A DNA stretch of 17,089 nt from Calditrichota bacterium (GTDB lineage Bacteria; Zixibacteria; MSB-5A5; GN15; FEB-12). The position numbers and the translations under genes were made by a program. Below are positions 15,866 to 17,089 of the stretch, in pieces. Location: NCBI GenBank assembly GCA_008501655.1, contig QQUK01000054.1, forward strand, positions 1 to 17,089, in the 5' to 3' direction. Numbering within the stretch: position 1 is the first letter of the stretch; each line of letters starts with the position of its first letter. The notes beneath the pieces were generated by a model that had not been told where the DNA came from, did not search any database, and saw nothing but the letters and a program-made list of their open reading frames with translations.

Positions 15866-16967
15866 GTTTAACTCCGGTTCGATATTCTGATATCATATTG
15901 TCCAAACCGTATTCATATTCTGACTTGTTCACTTTGTCAGTTATATACGGTTTACCTAATCTCTCAAGTAAGACGAATTTCTGTTTTGAGTCAATCCGTT
16001 TTTTATCAAAATTAAGGGCATTGTTTATTTTATCTTTATTTAATTTTAGTATCGGCAGATTAGAGACTGATTTAACAAGAAGATCTCGATACAACCTTAA
16101 AGCATTACTTGAACTCTTTTGTTTAATCATTGAAATATCAACAGCTGTTATAAGACCGAGTATCACAGCCTCACCATGACGAAGTTTACCATATCCAAGA
16201 GAATTCTCTATAGCATGCCCTACGGTGTGCCCAAAATTGAGAAACATCCGTTTCCCGCTCTCTCTTTCATCGGCTTTAACTATATGAGCTTTGTATCTGA
16301 CAGATTCAGCAGTAAGCTTCAAAAGGAGTTTATGGTCATATAAATTGGGCTGTTTCAAATATGACTCAATCATTGAAAGCATCTTTTTCCCTATTAATCC
16401 ACCATATTTCAACACTTCACCAAAACCGCAGAGCATTTCACGTTCCGGTAAAGTATTCAGATAGTTTATATCACAATGCACAAATGAAGGTTGCCAGAAC
16501 GCACCTATAAGATTTTTTCCGGTTTTATGGTTTATCCCGGTCTTCCCGCCTATGGAGGCATCGACCATGCCTAAAAGTGTTGTTGAGACTACTCCCCATT
16601 TAACTCCTCGCAGTACCGATGCTGCGGCATATCCAACAATATCAGATGTCACACCACCACCAACAGCCAGAATAAAATCAGAACGTGAAATTCTATTAGT
16701 AAGCAGAAATGACATTATTTTATTCAGTTCCTGCTCTGATTTCGTTTTTTCACCGGATGGGATAATAATTTCTGATACATCAAACTCGTTTGAGAGTATA
16801 TTCTTTAGATTTATTCCATGCAGGGCATAAAAATTCGCATCATATATTACAAACAACCGATTCTTTTTAACCTGTCTTTTCAGAGATGTGATCAGTTTCT
16901 TTTCTGCTTCTGAACAGACAGTCACAAAATATGGATTTGATCTTAAACTTACTTCGATACGTGGCAT
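15858..16967 (-). CDS. aroB: 3-dehydroquinate synthase
   Basis: A 369-residue NAD- and metal-dependent enzyme that converts DAHP to 3-dehydroquinate, the second step of the shikimate pathway, in the cytoplasm. The nucleotide-binding GGGVTSDIVGYAA motif is at 103-115 and GGKTGIN at 140-146. The metal ligands are Glu184 (GFGEVLKYG), His247 (FGHTVGHAIE) and His264 (RHGEAV), the same positions as in the E. coli enzyme. Length is normal. The ATG lies inside the upstream shikimate kinase gene (19-base overlap including that gene's stop) with a weak GAGA ribosome binding site, and its own end overlaps the aroQ start by 8 bases, so the three genes form one tightly coupled unit. Confidence 0.97.
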   Translation of the reverse strand: MPRIEVSLRSNPYFVTVCSEAEKKLITSLKRQVKKNRLFVIYDANFYALHGINLKNILSNEFDVSEIIIPSGEKTKSEQELNKIMSFLLTNRISRSDFILAVGGGVTSDIVGYAAASVLRGVKWGVVSTTLLGMVDASIGGKTGINHKTGKNLIGAFWQPSFVHCDINYLNTLPEREMLCGFGEVLKYGGLIGKKMLSMIESYLKQPNLYDHKLLLKLTAESVRYKAHIVKADERESGKRMFLNFGHTVGHAIENSLGYGKLRHGEAVILGLITAVDISMIKQKSSSNALRLYRDLLVKSVSNLPILKLNKDKINNALNFDKKRIDSKQKFVLLERLGKPYITDKVNKSEYEYGLDNMISEYRTGVKRG

Positions 16968-17089
16968 AAGATTTCTCTTTTAATTTTTGCAGCAGTCTGT
17001 TTCGGAGTCATAGAAGTCGTTGATATTTTGAAATCTGCTTTTTTATAATGAGGTAATCTTTTTCTCATCATCAATTTTATCTTTTCTTT
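16949..17089 (-). CDS. aroK: Probable shikimate kinase, C-terminal end only
   Basis: An open frame of 46 codons enters from the right edge and stops at TAA (16951-16949). Its sequence includes RKRLPHYKKADFKI, then TPKQTAAKIKREIL, matching the C-terminal pattern of shikimate kinases (R-x-x-x-Y-x-x-A-D, then a final helix). Shikimate kinase phosphorylates shikimate with ATP, and aroK-aroB adjacency is very common, which supports the call. The catalytic part lies outside the window, so only the tail and the context can be judged. The frame overlaps the start of aroB by 19 bases. A gene fused to another function upstream cannot be excluded. Confidence 0.7.
   Translation of the reverse strand, partial: KEKIKLMMRKRLPHYKKADFKISTTSMTPKQTAAKIKREILCHVSK

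Noticed and set aside
1..17089. Defence system, prophage, integron or CRISPR content
   Set aside because: No repeats, integrase, transposase, nuclease or toxin-antitoxin pairs are visible; every long gene but one belongs to a recognised family, most of them housekeeping.

Overview
The window looks like chromosome from a Gram-negative (diderm) bacterium with an LPS-type outer membrane. It is A+T-rich by eye and carries one component of each of three outer-membrane assembly routes: a BamD-like lipoprotein, a LolA-like carrier and a large LptD. Gene order ftsK-lolA and the style of LptD recall the Bacteroidota/FCB side of the tree, but I cannot place it in a phylum by reading alone. Genes are tightly packed (largest gap about 120 bases), almost all on the minus strand. 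I see no RNA genes, insertion sequences, CRISPR arrays, integrases or other mobile DNA.

Layout, in the direction of minus-strand transcription (right to left). (1) 17089-13843: the 3' end of a probable shikimate kinase gene, then aroB, aroQ and a lipoprotein zinc metallopeptidase, all overlapping or 1 base apart, so probably one shikimate-pathway operon with a peptidase at its tail. (2) 13210-13848, the only plus-strand gene: an unrecognised exported protein that looks like a small outer-membrane beta-barrel. Its stop codon shares a TTATAA palindrome with the convergent peptidase stop. (3) 13089-6243: a MATE exporter, a fumarylacetoacetate-hydrolase-family enzyme, a free-standing alanyl-tRNA editing protein (AlaX-L type) and LptD, the last overlapping the editing gene by 11 bases. 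(4) 6131-5853: an HU-type DNA-binding protein with a strong ribosome binding site and a clear intrinsic terminator. (5) 5762-1: ftsK, lolA, rimO, a membrane-anchored lytic transglycosylase and a BamD-like gene running off the left edge. From lolA onward the stops and starts overlap or nearly touch.

Functionally, most of the window is housekeeping: envelope construction (LptD, LolA, BamD, transglycosylase), division and chromosome segregation (FtsK, HU), translation quality (RimO, AlaX) and aromatic amino acid synthesis (AroK/B/Q). I found no convincing new multi-gene system. The points most worth following are the apparently leaderless MATE transcript, the unrecognised barrel gene, the long periplasmic part and different cysteine pattern of LptD, the TTG-initiated bamD overlapping the transglycosylase stop, and the peptidase lipoprotein in the aro operon.
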